Notes: generated from the sequence alone by a model not told the origin. A stretch of DNA of 64,000 bases from Aestuariibaculum suncheonense (GCF_014596935.1 NZ_JACVXC010000002.1:220627-284626), one strand, 5' to 3'. Numbered from the stretch's first letter, positions 1-10,289 are shown. Made by a program: numbers and translations.

Positions 1-1475
1 ACATAAGAGACATCCATAAAGTTTGGCAGTTGGGCATAAATAAATGGAATGCTTGCATTATTAAAAACCTCTCTTAACCCTGAAACTAAAGCCTTCATAT
101 AATCCTTATAATCTCCTGGATTTCCCGTATTGCTTTCTCCTTGATACCACAGAATTCCCTTTACAGGATATTGTTTGAAAGGAGCTATCATACCGTTAAA
201 AAGTGAAGTTGGTTCGTTTTGTGGATTTATTCTCCTCAATTTTGGTCCTTCTGAATTATTAATTGAATAAGCAGAATAATCAAAAGATTTAAAAACCTGT
301 CCTACTTTATACTCCCAATATCCTTTTAAATCTACCGTATCCTTTTCTGAAAATATGTAATATGGTTTATCTGGAACAAAACCTCCTTTGCCGGAATGAT
401 TTGTGACACGAACAACAAAAGTATTTTTACCTGCCTTTAATACATTTTCAGGCACCATGTATCGCCTTTGTGGATATTGATAGGTTTTACCGCCAACTTT
501 AACTCCGTTAATATAAAGCTCATCAGCATCCACTATTCTTCCGAGAAATACACGCGCTTTTTTTCCAATCATGGATTCTGGTATTTCAACATCCCTTCTG
601 TACCATACTACACCATTTAAATCCTTTACTCCTTGATCTTCCCAATATCCTGGAATGTTTATTCGTCTCCAGTTTTTCGGTTTAAAATTAACAGCATACC
701 AAGGAATTTCACCTGTTAAACCTTTATCTTCAGTACTAGAAAAATCTCTATCAAAATCTGGTTGATTACGTTTTGAGGCATTTACAAATGTTGTGTCTTT
801 ATTTTCCGCGATAATATTTAGAATTTCAGGGAAATCTTTATAACCTTCTTCAGGGATCCAGGCTTCAATTGGGGTTCCCCCAACACTGGCATTAATTAAA
901 CCTATGGGGATTTGATATTTATCATAAATCTTTTTCGCAAAAAAATAAGCTACTGCCGAAAAATCACGTACTTCGTCACCTACTGCTTTCTGCCAACTTC
1001 CTCCTATAAAATCGTCTTTAGGGCCTGTAATACTAGTGGTTGTAGGTATTTTATAATGACGTATTTCTGAATCATTGGCAGTTTCAATTTCCTTTTCATA
1101 AAGAACATCGTGAATGTCTAATTGATGTACCATATTCGATTGCCCTGAACACAACCAAACATCCCCAACTAAAATATCTTTAACCTGCAAAGTATCATTA
1201 CCTTTAATAACCATGGTATAGGGTCCTCCTGATTTCATTTTAGGTAATTCTAAGCTCCATTTACCAGCTTCTGTAGTTTTAGCTTTATACTTTTTTCCAT
1301 TAAACTCAACAGAAATGCGCTCATTAGGACTAGACCACCCCCACACCGGTACTTTTACATCCCGCTGTAAAACCATGCCATCACTAATTAGTTTAGGGAG
1401 CCTAATTTGTGCTAATAGCGTTGAGGAAATTAAACCTATAAGTAATGTAGATAAGGTGAATTTTAAATTGTTCAT
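1..1475 (-). CDS. Sialate O-acetylesterase-type (SASA) carbohydrate esterase, C-terminus beyond window
   Basis: This reading frame starts at 1475 and runs off the left edge, giving 491 visible residues. It opens with a Sec-type signal peptide (hydrophobic residues 5-22, then LAQ). The SGNH nucleophile block CSGQSNM has its serine at about residue 113, and WYQGESN appears near the visible C-terminal part. Between these lies a jelly-roll-like insert, a beta-galactosidase-type sugar-binding fold that is common in this family. Family members remove O-acetyl groups from sugars. In this xylan-type locus I infer an acetylxylan or acetyl-sugar esterase rather than a true sialidase partner. The gene lies 9 bases downstream of the GH3 gene and is probably co-transcribed with it. 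The catalytic His region is outside the window. Confidence 0.85.
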   Translation of the reverse strand, partial: MNNLKFTLSTLLIGLISSTLLAQIRLPKLISDGMVLQRDVKVPVWGWSSPNERISVEFNGKKYKAKTTEAGKWSLELPKMKSGGPYTMVIKGNDTLQVKDILVGDVWLCSGQSNMVHQLDIHDVLYEKEIETANDSEIRHYKIPTTTSITGPKDDFIGGSWQKAVGDEVRDFSAVAYFFAKKIYDKYQIPIGLINASVGGTPIEAWIPEEGYKDFPEILNIIAENKDTTFVNASKRNQPDFDRDFSSTEDKGLTGEIPWYAVNFKPKNWRRINIPGYWEDQGVKDLNGVVWYRRDVEIPESMIGKKARVFLGRIVDADELYINGVKVGGKTYQYPQRRYMVPENVLKAGKNTFVVRVTNHSGKGGFVPDKPYYIFSEKDTVDLKGYWEYKVGQVFKSFDYSAYSINNSEGPKLRRINPQNEPTSLFNGMIAPFKQYPVKGILWYQGESNTGNPGDYKDYMKALVSGLREVFNNASIPFIYAQLPNFMDVSY

Positions 1476-1484
1476 TATTTTCTT

Positions 1485-3755
1485 TTAGTGTACCGAAATT
1501 TCTAATTCTGACATTTTTGAAGCTCCAAGCTCAACACTTCGTTTCATTGGACTGGAACCTCCTATATAAATTTTAAATTTACCAGGTTCAATTGTTCTAC
1601 TGCCATCTTCCTTTACAATTTCAAAATCTTTAGGAGATAATTCAAATTTAACACTTTGAGATGCTCCTGGCTCTAAAGTAATTCTTTTAGTATTTATTAA
1701 TTGAAAATAAGGAACAGCCACAGACGCTTCTAGGTCTGAAATATACATTTGAACCACTTCATCAGATTTCACTTCGCCTGAATTAGTAAGCGTCACTTCC
1801 ACATTCAACTTCTCATTACTACTTATGTTCATTTTACTCGCTTTTATCTCACTGTAAGTAAAATGAGTATAACTCAATCCAAAACCGAACGGAAACATAG
1901 GTTCTGAATTCATGTATCTATAGGTCCTTCCTTTCATAGAATAATCTTCATATGGAGGTAATTGATTTAAGGATTCTGGAAAAGTGATTGGCAATCTCCC
2001 TGAGGGTGATACGTTTCCAAAAATCACATCTGCAACAGCGGTTCCTCCTTCTTCTCCCGGGTACCATACAAATAAAACAGCATCTGCCAACTCATAAACC
2101 TCTTTTAAGTTTACTGGACTTCCTCCTGTTATAATGGCTACAATTGGCTTTTTGTCCTCTGGATTCTTATCTGCTGTTTCTCTTAGATCTTTTAAATATT
2201 CTATTTGATTCTCTGGTAAATTATAATCTAGTCTGTCTCCTGCTGTAGATGAATCTATCGAATCACCTTCCTCTCCCTCTAAAGTACTTGTTAATCCCAA
2301 AACAGCAATGGTTACATCACTATTTGCGGCATTTCCTGTAGCATAATTTATTGGGTTTAAAGATTTTTTATTTAGCATAGCACCTAAACGATATTGGAGC
2401 TGACTAGCCGGATGAATTGCTGCACTAATACCCTCCATTATAGTCACTAAATTAGAATTAACCCCATAATAATTACCTAATAAAGCTTCTATACTTGTAG
2501 CATTGGGTCCGGTTATAAAATACTTAGACAAGTTATTTTTTAATGGTAATATGCCATTATTTTTTAGAAGAACAATACTTTTCTGTGCCGCTTCTTTGGC
2601 CAGATTTCTGTGAGCCTCACTATTCACCACATTCATTGAAATATCATCATAAGGACTACTTCCTTTAGGGTCAAACATTCCTAATTTAAAACGTGTTCTT
2701 AATAAAATAGACAATTGCTCATCAAGTTCCTTTTCCGTAATTAACCCTTGCTGTATGGCTTCAGGTAAAGCCTCATAGGAATCCCCACAATTAAGACTCA
2801 CACCACTCTTTACTGCCAAAGCCGCAGCTTCCGCCATAGTAGAACTTGCACCATGACCGCCTTGTCCTTTAGGTGTAAAAAAATCAACAATAGCCCAACA
2901 ATCACTCAACACATGACCCTTAAACCCCCATGAGTCTCTCAATACTTCTGTTATTAAATAATTATTGGCACAACAAGGCTCTCCATTTGTACTATTGTAA
3001 GCACACATAACAGCCTCGACATTTGCATCGACTAAAACTTTAAATGCCGGTAGATACGTTTCCCATAAATCTTTCTGGCTTACTTCAGCATTAAATTCAT
3101 GTCTTACCTGTTCAGGTCCACTATGAACCGCAAAATGTTTCGCACAAGCAGCTGTTTTTAAATAATCAGGATGATCTCCCTGTAAACCATTTACAAATGA
3201 AGCTCCTAAAGCAGACGTTAAATACGGATCTTCTCCATAGGTCTCTTGACCTCTACCCCATCTCGGATCTCGAAAAATATTAATATTTGGTGTCCAAAAT
3301 GTCAAACCGTTATAGCGATTATAATTTCCTTTTTCACTGGTAGCATTGTACAACGCCCGAGCTTCATCTGAAATAGCAGATGATACTCTGTAAACCAAGT
3401 CTTTGTCAAAAGTAGCCCCAAGACCAATCGCCTGAGGATAAACAGTTGCTGCCGAAGCCCGACCAACACCGTGAAGCGCTTCATTCCAATAATCATATGG
3501 AGGAATACTCAAACGTTCAATTGCAGATGTTCCATTCATCATCTGATCTACTTTCTCTTCTAAAGTTAATCTAGAAATTAAATCATCTATTCTTTTGTCT
3601 AAGGTCAAGGATGGATCTTGGAACGGAAATTCATAAGTTTTCGTTGAGCTTGATTTATCATCATTACCTACTTTATTCTCTGACCGGTTTGTACAACGTA
3701 ACATCAAGAACATAAAGATTACCGCAACAAACACTTTAATTAATAATCTACTCAT
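1485..3755 (-). CDS. GH3 beta-glycosidase, lipoprotein (beta-xylosidase/beta-glucosidase type)
   Basis: This is a secreted family GH3 enzyme that removes non-reducing beta-linked sugars. I place the start at the internal ATG at 3755 rather than 3806. From there a clean lipoprotein signal appears, with a hydrophobic stretch ending FLMLRC (Cys21), whereas the upstream start gives an odd N-terminal extension. The protein is then 756 residues. The conserved GH3 blocks are present: RWGRGQETYGEDPYL, KHFAVHSGPE, and HVLSDCWA with the probable nucleophile Asp285. They are followed by the second alpha/beta domain and a C-terminal FnIII-like domain. The Cys-rich PCCANN loop resembles the xylan beta-xylosidase branch. 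Unlike the second GH3 (25776-28397) it has no PA14 insert. It is divergent from susC, and two palindromic operator-like sites lie upstream. Confidence 0.9.
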   Translation of the reverse strand: MSRLLIKVFVAVIFMFLMLRCTNRSENKVGNDDKSSSTKTYEFPFQDPSLTLDKRIDDLISRLTLEEKVDQMMNGTSAIERLSIPPYDYWNEALHGVGRASAATVYPQAIGLGATFDKDLVYRVSSAISDEARALYNATSEKGNYNRYNGLTFWTPNINIFRDPRWGRGQETYGEDPYLTSALGASFVNGLQGDHPDYLKTAACAKHFAVHSGPEQVRHEFNAEVSQKDLWETYLPAFKVLVDANVEAVMCAYNSTNGEPCCANNYLITEVLRDSWGFKGHVLSDCWAIVDFFTPKGQGGHGASSTMAEAAALAVKSGVSLNCGDSYEALPEAIQQGLITEKELDEQLSILLRTRFKLGMFDPKGSSPYDDISMNVVNSEAHRNLAKEAAQKSIVLLKNNGILPLKNNLSKYFITGPNATSIEALLGNYYGVNSNLVTIMEGISAAIHPASQLQYRLGAMLNKKSLNPINYATGNAANSDVTIAVLGLTSTLEGEEGDSIDSSTAGDRLDYNLPENQIEYLKDLRETADKNPEDKKPIVAIITGGSPVNLKEVYELADAVLFVWYPGEEGGTAVADVIFGNVSPSGRLPITFPESLNQLPPYEDYSMKGRTYRYMNSEPMFPFGFGLSYTHFTYSEIKASKMNISSNEKLNVEVTLTNSGEVKSDEVVQMYISDLEASVAVPYFQLINTKRITLEPGASQSVKFELSPKDFEIVKEDGSRTIEPGKFKIYIGGSSPMKRSVELGASKMSELEISVH

Positions 3756-3828
3756 ATCTAGTACTTTGTTTTTAAATACTGAAACTGATTTAATATATAA
3801 CAGCATTATTATTTTAACATAATTAAGC

Positions 3829-3842
3829 GTATAAATTTATAC
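3829..3842. repeat. Perfect 14-bp palindrome beside an operator-like site
   Basis: The sequence gtataaatttatac is its own reverse complement. It ends one base inside the border of the operator-like site at 3843-3854. In AT-rich DNA such a palindrome can arise by chance. Its contact with the operator makes a regulatory or promoter role possible but unproven. Confidence 0.3.
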
Positions 3843-3854
3843 ACAATCGGTTGC
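3843..3854. promoter_or_regulatory. Operator-like site, copy 1 (upstream of GH3)
   Basis: The plus strand reads acaatcggttgc; the minus strand reads gcaaccgattgt. This matches copy 2 (acaaccgattgc) in 11 of 12 positions and the perfect palindrome of copy 3 (acaaccggttgt) closely. The central CG-anchored dyad resembles operators of LacI-family regulators, but the regulator is not in the window. It lies about 90 bases upstream of the GH3 start. Confidence 0.5.
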
Positions 3855-4120
3855 AAATTATAACTTTTTTATTATCTTCGCAATAACTAACACTAAATTT
3901 TATGAAATAATCACTCTAACAAGAAGTAAATAACCTTAAGAAGTCGCTATTCTTTAGTAGAATCTATCCAGAATTAAAAAATGAAATATTGTTTAACACT
4001 AAAAAAACTTAAAAGCTATTTATAATTTCAAAATAAAAAGCGAAACAAAACATTAAGCTTGAGAGAGTATATTGAAAAATACAAATTACTGATTTAAACT
4101 ATATTTTTTTTAAACCAAAC

Positions 4121-4132
4121 ACAACCGATTGC
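4121..4132. promoter_or_regulatory. Operator-like site, copy 2 (upstream of susC)
   Basis: The sequence acaaccgattgc lies 46 bases before the susC start codon. It is the second of three copies of a CAACCGrTTG-type dyad in the PUL, all in intergenic DNA ahead of transcription units. It could overlap the susC promoter or the 5' end of its transcript. Confidence 0.5.
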
Positions 4133-4178
4133 TTATTTATGTATTTATAGCGATTAACTACAACTAAACTTAAATTTT

Positions 4179-7100
4179 ATGACAAACTATTTTAATTTTA
4201 AAACCAAACAGACAGGTTTTTTATTCATACTCCTACTTATTTGTTCGAGTATGTCTGCTCAAATGACTGTCTCTGGTAAGGTTTCTGATGACAATGGACC
4301 AATTCCCGGAGTAAATGTAATTTTAAAAGGCAGTTCAAATGGAACCGCAACCGATTTTGATGGCGAATTCACGATCAGCAATGTACCTGGCAATGGCGTA
4401 TTAATTTTCAGTTATATAGGATATCAAGCTAAAGAAATCCAAATAAACAATCAAACTGAAATTAATGTTACCCTTGAAGCCGATTTAGCAGCTCTTGATG
4501 AAGTTGTTGTTATTGGTTACGGTACGCAAAACAGAGAATCTGTTACGGGATCTGTAGTATCTATCAAAGGCGGCGAACTTTCCGAAGTACAAGCTGCAAA
4601 TTTCCAAGAAGCACTTCAAGGTCGTGCCCCTGGAGTTGATATTTCTACAACTAACACCAGACCTGGCTCTAATAGTACTTCCATTAGAATACGTGGAGTA
4701 AGGTCTCTCTCGGGTAGTAATGATCCTTTGATTGTATTAAATGGCATTCCTTTTTTTGGAGGATTGAATGATATCAATTTAAATGATATTGAAAGCTTAG
4801 ATATTTTGAAGGATGCCTCTGCAACAGCCATTTATGGATCAAGAGGTGCTAACGGAGTTATTTTGATTACCACTAAATCAGGTAAAAAGGGCCAAGCCGC
4901 TAAATTTACCTACAATACGTATTATGCAGCAAAAGAAGTCTTTGCTAAGTTTCCTATGATGAATCGCGATCAATTTAATGCATTACGTGAAGCTACTGGT
5001 CTTTTTAATGAGGGGGATCCCCTGTATACTACTGGAGCAGATGAAGATACTAGTGTAAATACTGATTGGCAAGATTTAATTTATGGCACAGGACTGCAAA
5101 CGAGTCATGATATAGGAGTTACAGGTGGAGGAGAAAACGGTAATTATAGTATTGGCATGGGGTACTTTAAAGAAACATCAGTGTTACCGGTTGAATCTTT
5201 TCAAAGATACTCACTACGGGCTCAAGTTGAGCAGGAAATTGGTGCATTCAAATTCGGGTTAAACTCCATTATGAATTATAGTCTAACAAATGCTGCGGGT
5301 ACAGGGCTTTATGGAAGCCTTAGTGCTACTCCAATTTTAAATCCTTATAACGATGATGGCTCTCTAAAACGCGTAGTTAGCATGCCTTTAGATGAATTTT
5401 GGGTAACTACCAAAAGTACGTTAAATGCCATTGGTGAAGGTCGAGTTAATCTTCAAAAAGATTTTGGAACTTACAACAACTTATTTGGTGAAGTTAAAAT
5501 TCCTGGAGTTGAAGGTTTAAAATACCGTTTAAATCTTGGTTTAAATTTACGTATGAGCAGAGATGGTAACTTTACAGGTCAAGGGGTTGCCAATGTAAAC
5601 CCACAAGCTCCAAATGGCGGTGGTGTTAGTAGTAGTTTAACAACAGATTATGTTATTGAAAATTTACTAACTTATGACAGAACCTTTGCTGATAAGCATC
5701 AAGTTAATATTGTTGGACTATTTTCGGCTCAAAATGGTAAATGGGATGGTACAAATTTTAGTGCAAGAAATCTGCCAAACGAACAATTTCTATTCTACAA
5801 TTTAGGATCTGCGCTTCTTGAAGATGTTACTGGTTATGGCGGATACTATGGAGAAGCTGGCTTATTATCTTATATGGGTCGAGCAATGTATCAATATGAT
5901 AGTCGTTATTTAATTACGGCTACAGTACGTTCTGATGCTTCTTCAAGGTTAGCACCAGGGAAGCAATGGGTTACCTACCCTGCCGTTTCTGTTGGTTGGA
6001 ATATTGGAAATGAAAACTTTATGGATAACGTAAACTGGGTAAGTTCTTTAAAAATACGTGCAGGTTACGGTGAAACATCTAATCAAGCTGTTAATCCATA
6101 TGCCACTTTAGGAAACTTAGGAACTAGAGATTATAATTTTGGCAATACCTTTACAACAGGATATTTTGTTAATGAATTACCTAATCCAAATTTAGGATGG
6201 GAATTTTCAGAAACTTATAATTACGGTCTAGATTTTGCTTTATTTAATAATCGCTTATCTGGAACTGTAGAATATTATACCACTAAAACAAACGACATTC
6301 TTTATCGCGTAGGATTACCTGCAACTTCAGGAGTTGGTTCTTTCGTTGGTAATATTGGATCAACATCCAACAAAGGATTAGAAGTCGCCTTAAATGCAAC
6401 CATTATTGATAACCCAGACGGTTTTACATGGGATTTAGGGGTTAACCTATACACCAATAAAAACGAAATTACGTCTCTGGCAAGCGGTGAAGATCAAAAC
6501 GTTGGGCAATTGTGGTTTGTAGGCTCGCCTATTAACGTGATTTATGATTACAAAAAAATAGGCCTTTGGAATGAAACCGATGCCGATTATCAATATTTAC
6601 AGACTCTTGAGCCTGGAGGTAATGCCGGTATGATTAAAGTACAATATACTGGCGATTACAATGCTGATGGTTCTCCTGTAAGACAAATTAATGCTGATGA
6701 CAGACAGATTATTGACCCAACACCAGATTTTCAAGGTGGCTTTAATACACGTTTGGCTTATAAGAATTTTGATTTAAGCATGGTTGGTGTTTTTAAAAGC
6801 GGTGGTGTCGCTGTTAGTACACTTTACTCTTCTAATGGATATCTTAACTTACTAACTGGTAGACGAAATAACATTAATGTTGATTACTGGACACCGACCA
6901 ATACCGATGCAAAATATCCTGCTCCCGGAGGAATTCAAGCTGGTGATGGCCCAAAATACGGAACCACTATGGGGTACTTCGACGGTTCTTATCTAAAAGT
7001 AAGAGCCATTACACTAGGATACAACTTTAATCAGAAACTAATTGAAAATATAGGTATTCAAAACTTACGTTTGTATGCCACTGTACAAAATCCATTTGTC

Positions 7101-7286
7101 TTATTTTCTCCTTTTCATAAAGAATCAGGAATGGATCCGGAAACAAACTCAGGGGCCGATGATAATGGTAACGCTCAAAACTCAGCTACAGGAACTTCCG
7201 GTTTCATTTCCAGAGGTATTCCTACCATTGGAACCAACGTTCCAACAACACGTAATTTCATGGTTGGCTTGAATTTAACTTTCTAA
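4179..7286 (+). CDS. SusC/RagA-type TonB-dependent outer-membrane transporter
   Basis: This is a 1035-residue outer-membrane importer for oligosaccharides, powered by TonB. A signal peptide (about residues 1-28, ending SMSAQ) is followed by a carboxypeptidase-regulatory-like beta-sandwich at about 30-110, with GKVSDDNGPIPGVNVILKG and FDGEFTISNV. The TonB-box-like segment DEVVVIGYGTQ follows, then the plug domain with IRIRGVRSLSGSNDPL and ILKDASATAIYGSRGANG. The remainder is a 22-strand-type beta barrel ending in the aromatic motif GLNLTF. Length and order are normal for SusC. It is followed after 10 bases by its SusD partner, with which it should form the pedal-bin complex. No SusE/F-like glycan-binding gene follows. 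Confidence 0.97.
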   Translation: MTNYFNFKTKQTGFLFILLLICSSMSAQMTVSGKVSDDNGPIPGVNVILKGSSNGTATDFDGEFTISNVPGNGVLIFSYIGYQAKEIQINNQTEINVTLEADLAALDEVVVIGYGTQNRESVTGSVVSIKGGELSEVQAANFQEALQGRAPGVDISTTNTRPGSNSTSIRIRGVRSLSGSNDPLIVLNGIPFFGGLNDINLNDIESLDILKDASATAIYGSRGANGVILITTKSGKKGQAAKFTYNTYYAAKEVFAKFPMMNRDQFNALREATGLFNEGDPLYTTGADEDTSVNTDWQDLIYGTGLQTSHDIGVTGGGENGNYSIGMGYFKETSVLPVESFQRYSLRAQVEQEIGAFKFGLNSIMNYSLTNAAGTGLYGSLSATPILNPYNDDGSLKRVVSMPLDEFWVTTKSTLNAIGEGRVNLQKDFGTYNNLFGEVKIPGVEGLKYRLNLGLNLRMSRDGNFTGQGVANVNPQAPNGGGVSSSLTTDYVIENLLTYDRTFADKHQVNIVGLFSAQNGKWDGTNFSARNLPNEQFLFYNLGSALLEDVTGYGGYYGEAGLLSYMGRAMYQYDSRYLITATVRSDASSRLAPGKQWVTYPAVSVGWNIGNENFMDNVNWVSSLKIRAGYGETSNQAVNPYATLGNLGTRDYNFGNTFTTGYFVNELPNPNLGWEFSETYNYGLDFALFNNRLSGTVEYYTTKTNDILYRVGLPATSGVGSFVGNIGSTSNKGLEVALNATIIDNPDGFTWDLGVNLYTNKNEITSLASGEDQNVGQLWFVGSPINVIYDYKKIGLWNETDADYQYLQTLEPGGNAGMIKVQYTGDYNADGSPVRQINADDRQIIDPTPDFQGGFNTRLAYKNFDLSMVGVFKSGGVAVSTLYSSNGYLNLLTGRRNNINVDYWTPTNTDAKYPAPGGIQAGDGPKYGTTMGYFDGSYLKVRAITLGYNFNQKLIENIGIQNLRLYATVQNPFVLFSPFHKESGMDPETNSGADDNGNAQNSATGTSGFISRGIPTIGTNVPTTRNFMVGLNLTF

Positions 7287-7296
7287 AAAGATTATT

Positions 7297-9225
7297 ATGA
7301 AAAGACTAAAAAATAAAATAACTATAGTATCAATGCTTTCAGTAGCATTGACAATTGGCTCATGTACTAATGACATTCTTGAAGAAAATCCTAGAAGTGT
7401 GTTTACTCCAGATTACTTTCTTACTGAGCAAGGGGTTGAAGGTGGTATAACAGCATTATACGCACATTTAAGATTTTTATATGGTGCCTGGAACTATTAC
7501 AATTCAACAGAAACTGGTACAGATGAATACACCTGGGCGCAAAGTGCCGATGGAAATTTTAAAGACATGGATTTATCTGGCGTAGGTTCGATTATTTCAA
7601 CAAGCGCTCCTTCTGCCGGCCCGTGGTTTACTTGTTTTAGTGCTATTAACACTGCTAGCGGTATCATAGAAAACGCAACAACTGTTGGTCTATCAGATGC
7701 TTTAATTGCTGAAGCACGTTTCTTCCGTGCTTTTGATTACTTCTTACTGACTCAAACATATGGAGGTGTTCCTTTAGATTTAGGAGCTGGTGAATTAAAA
7801 TTCAATACCTCAACCAATAGAGGATCTGTGCGTAATACAGTTCCTGAAGTTTATACCAAAGCCATCTTTCCTGACTTAGTTAAAGCGGTTAACGATTTAC
7901 CTGACAGCCCTAGATTAACAGGATCTCTAACTAAAAATGTTGCCCGTTTATATTTATCGAAAGCCTATTTAACATATGGATGGTGGTTGGAGAACCCTAA
8001 TAATATCCCAACATATCCAGATGCACCAAGAACAGACCCTGATGGTCATGATGCCGCATGGTACTTTCAACAGGCCTATAATGTGGCAACAACTGCCATT
8101 GATAACCCCGGTCCGTACACTTTACTCGATTATTTTTATGATGTACATTTGGCCCCTAACGATCGTCATGCTGAAATGATGCTGTATGCAGATCATACTG
8201 AAGAAAGTGCTAAATACAATGGAGCAGATTTAGGCTGGGGGATTTCTGGCCAACAAGACAATGCATCGGTTTGGATGGTGACCTGGAACTATACTGTTAT
8301 TAGAAGTAATGGTGTAGAAACAGTAAAACGTGAAGCAGCACAAAGCTATGGTAGACCCTGGACTCGAATGGCTCCAACCCTAAACGTTTTTGAAGAAACC
8401 TTTAAAGAAAAAGATTTGGATTCTCGTTACGACGGAACTTTTGTAACTAGTTATCGAGGCAATTGGGATAAAGCAGGTGATACGACTCCTTCGTATCCAA
8501 ATGCTAATAATTTGCCTGTTTCTCCCGGAGATGCCATTGTATCCTTTTTAGATGAAGATAATTCTGATGTTGTATACCCTAGTGGCCAGGGAGCTAGTAA
8601 CATTGGTGCTGGTGTTTTAGCTGGTAGAGCAGATTTTGTAATTGAACCTGGTGCTATTAGTAGAATCGTTTATCCAGGTTTATGGAAACTAGGAACCTAT
8701 CGTACCGATAACGATGGAGGCCTTGGTTCTCCTAATGCAGGTTTAACACGCCCGTTCCCAATTGCTAAATTCTCTGAATTCTACTTTATTGCTGCTGAAG
8801 CAGCTGTAAAAGGCGCTGCTACTCAAGGCGGTAAAACGGCTAAAGATTTGATAAATGTTATTCGTGCACGGGCAGGAAAATGGCGTTTTGATAACGGAGA
8901 ACAAACAGAAAGAATGGAAGACAATAGTGATGCTATGACAAATGCAACACCAGATGTAATAGATATTGATTTTATTTTAGCCGAACGCTCAAGAGAGTAT
9001 TTTGGAGAAGGCTATCGCTGGTATGATTTAGTAAGAACCCAAAAGTGGCAAGAGCTGGCTAGCAGCTATAGAATTTCTGGGCCTAATTATGGTGATCATA
9101 CACCACAAACCTTTACTAGGACTATAGAAGATTATCATTATTTACGTCCTATTCCACAGGGGCAACTTGATGCCATGGAGGCTTCGGAGTCTGAAAAAGA
9201 GGCTTATCAAAATCCTGGTTATTAA
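7297..9225 (+). CDS. SusD/RagB-type surface glycan-binding lipoprotein
   Basis: This 642-residue lipoprotein caps the SusC barrel and captures oligosaccharides at the cell surface. The N-terminus has a lipoprotein signal with Cys23 (LTIGSC) and the usual downstream acidic segment TNDILEENPRS. The helical TPR-like core includes EARFFRAFDYFLLTQTYGGVPL, the classic SusD helix, and the C-terminal part has IDFILAERSREYFGEGYRWYDL, also highly conserved. It ends RPIPQGQLDAMEASESEKEAYQNPGY-like, the usual SusD tail. A strong terminator follows at 9259-9300, so the susCD transcript probably ends there. Confidence 0.97.
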   Translation: MKRLKNKITIVSMLSVALTIGSCTNDILEENPRSVFTPDYFLTEQGVEGGITALYAHLRFLYGAWNYYNSTETGTDEYTWAQSADGNFKDMDLSGVGSIISTSAPSAGPWFTCFSAINTASGIIENATTVGLSDALIAEARFFRAFDYFLLTQTYGGVPLDLGAGELKFNTSTNRGSVRNTVPEVYTKAIFPDLVKAVNDLPDSPRLTGSLTKNVARLYLSKAYLTYGWWLENPNNIPTYPDAPRTDPDGHDAAWYFQQAYNVATTAIDNPGPYTLLDYFYDVHLAPNDRHAEMMLYADHTEESAKYNGADLGWGISGQQDNASVWMVTWNYTVIRSNGVETVKREAAQSYGRPWTRMAPTLNVFEETFKEKDLDSRYDGTFVTSYRGNWDKAGDTTPSYPNANNLPVSPGDAIVSFLDEDNSDVVYPSGQGASNIGAGVLAGRADFVIEPGAISRIVYPGLWKLGTYRTDNDGGLGSPNAGLTRPFPIAKFSEFYFIAAEAAVKGAATQGGKTAKDLINVIRARAGKWRFDNGEQTERMEDNSDAMTNATPDVIDIDFILAERSREYFGEGYRWYDLVRTQKWQELASSYRISGPNYGDHTPQTFTRTIEDYHYLRPIPQGQLDAMEASESEKEAYQNPGY

Positions 9226-9258
9226 TATATTTTTGAGTTAGTTTAGTTTTTTATTATT

Positions 9259-9300
9259 AAAAGACTGCTTAAAAGTTAAAAAAGCTTTAAGCAGTCTTTT
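9259..9300 (+). terminator. Rho-independent terminator after susD
   Basis: A perfect 15-bp stem (9259-9273 paired with 9286-9300) with a 12-base loop starts 33 bases after the susD stop. The 3' arm ends in a T-run. It separates susCD from the following esterase gene, although read-through is possible. Confidence 0.8.
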
Positions 9301-9365
9301 TATATTTCATAACTTTCAGTGTATATATCTAAATTCCTTATTTTTCTTACTTACTAAAACGATAA

Positions 9366-10289
9366 ATGATGAGACAAACATTAATTACGCTTATTATTTC
9401 ATTTTTATTTCCCGTATTAGGCTATTGCCAACAAATTAAAAAAGATACTATAAAAGTCTTTTATCTAGCCGGACAATCTAATATGGAGGGTTACGGTTAT
9501 AATTCAGATTTACCAAAATCTCTTAAGCAACCGTTCAAAAATGTCTATATTTTCCATGGCAATTCTGTTCCGGATGGTGATGCCAAAGGAGGCTTTGGAA
9601 AATGGGAAATATTACAACCAGGGCATGGTGTGGGGTTCTCTTCTGATTCACAAAACAATAACCTTTCAAATCGATTTGGTGTCGAGCTATCATTCGCAAA
9701 AAAACTACAGGAGTATTATCCCAACGAAAAAATTGCAATAATAAAATACGCAAGAGGTGGCACTTCTATTGATAGTCTTGCCGCCGGCGAATTTGGATCT
9801 TGGGAGCCGGATTATAAGGGACTGAATGGGATAAATCAATATGACCATTTTTTAACAACACTTAAAGAAGCTTTAAATACAAAAGATATCAATGCTGATG
9901 GCAAAGAAGATGTTCTTATTCCATGTGGTGTTATTTGGATGCAAGGTGAAAGTGATGCCGCATACACCGAAGCCATTGCTACCAACTATTATAATCATTT
10001 AAAACGCATGATGGACTTATTTAGAGCTTCTTTGCGAGCCGATGATTTACCCGTTGTTATTGGAAAAATTTCGGATTCCTGGAATGATCAAGACGGAAAG
10101 GTTTGGGATTACGGCGAGTTGGTACAATACGCTCAAGAAAAGTATGTTAAAACCGATAAAAATGCTAAAATAATTAGAAACACAAGGTATTATAAATATT
10201 CAGATAAATGGCATTATGACAGTGAAGGATATATCGATTTAGGTAAAAAATTTGCGGAAGCTATACACCAATTAAATATAAACAAATAA
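9366..10289 (+). CDS. SASA-fold carbohydrate acetylesterase (CE6-like)
   Basis: This 307-residue secreted esterase has a signal peptide (residues 1-21, ending GYCQQ). It carries the SGNH-type nucleophile block FYLAGQSNMEGYG with Ser38, the central WMQGESDA block, and a C-terminal KWHYDSEGY segment with the probable catalytic His283. The compact single-domain layout without a jelly-roll insert resembles CE6 acetylxylan esterases, and the PUL context supports removal of acetyl groups from xylan-like chains. It differs clearly in sequence and architecture from the larger SASA enzyme at the left edge, so it is not a recent duplicate. It has its own 140-base leader after the susD terminator. A shared terminator with the convergent CE1 gene follows. 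Substrate specificity is inferred. Confidence 0.85.
   Translation: MMRQTLITLIISFLFPVLGYCQQIKKDTIKVFYLAGQSNMEGYGYNSDLPKSLKQPFKNVYIFHGNSVPDGDAKGGFGKWEILQPGHGVGFSSDSQNNNLSNRFGVELSFAKKLQEYYPNEKIAIIKYARGGTSIDSLAAGEFGSWEPDYKGLNGINQYDHFLTTLKEALNTKDINADGKEDVLIPCGVIWMQGESDAAYTEAIATNYYNHLKRMMDLFRASLRADDLPVVIGKISDSWNDQDGKVWDYGELVQYAQEKYVKTDKNAKIIRNTRYYKYSDKWHYDSEGYIDLGKKFAEAIHQLNINK

Larger units (their letters stand above)
3756..4178. other. Divergent control region between GH3 and susC
   Basis: About 420 very AT-rich bases separate the minus-strand GH3 gene from the plus-strand susC gene. I see no gene. The region holds two copies of a palindrome-like site (3843-3854 and 4121-4132) and a perfect 14-bp AT palindrome (3829-3842). 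Each operator copy is close to one of the two diverging genes, as expected for one regulator controlling both arms. I could not identify a convincing TAnnTTTG-type Bacteroidota promoter in either direction. Confidence 0.6.

Noticed and set aside
3756..3806. Upstream ATG of the first GH3 gene
   Set aside because: The 17-residue extension would bury the lipoprotein signal. Starting at 3755 gives a clean signal and lipobox.
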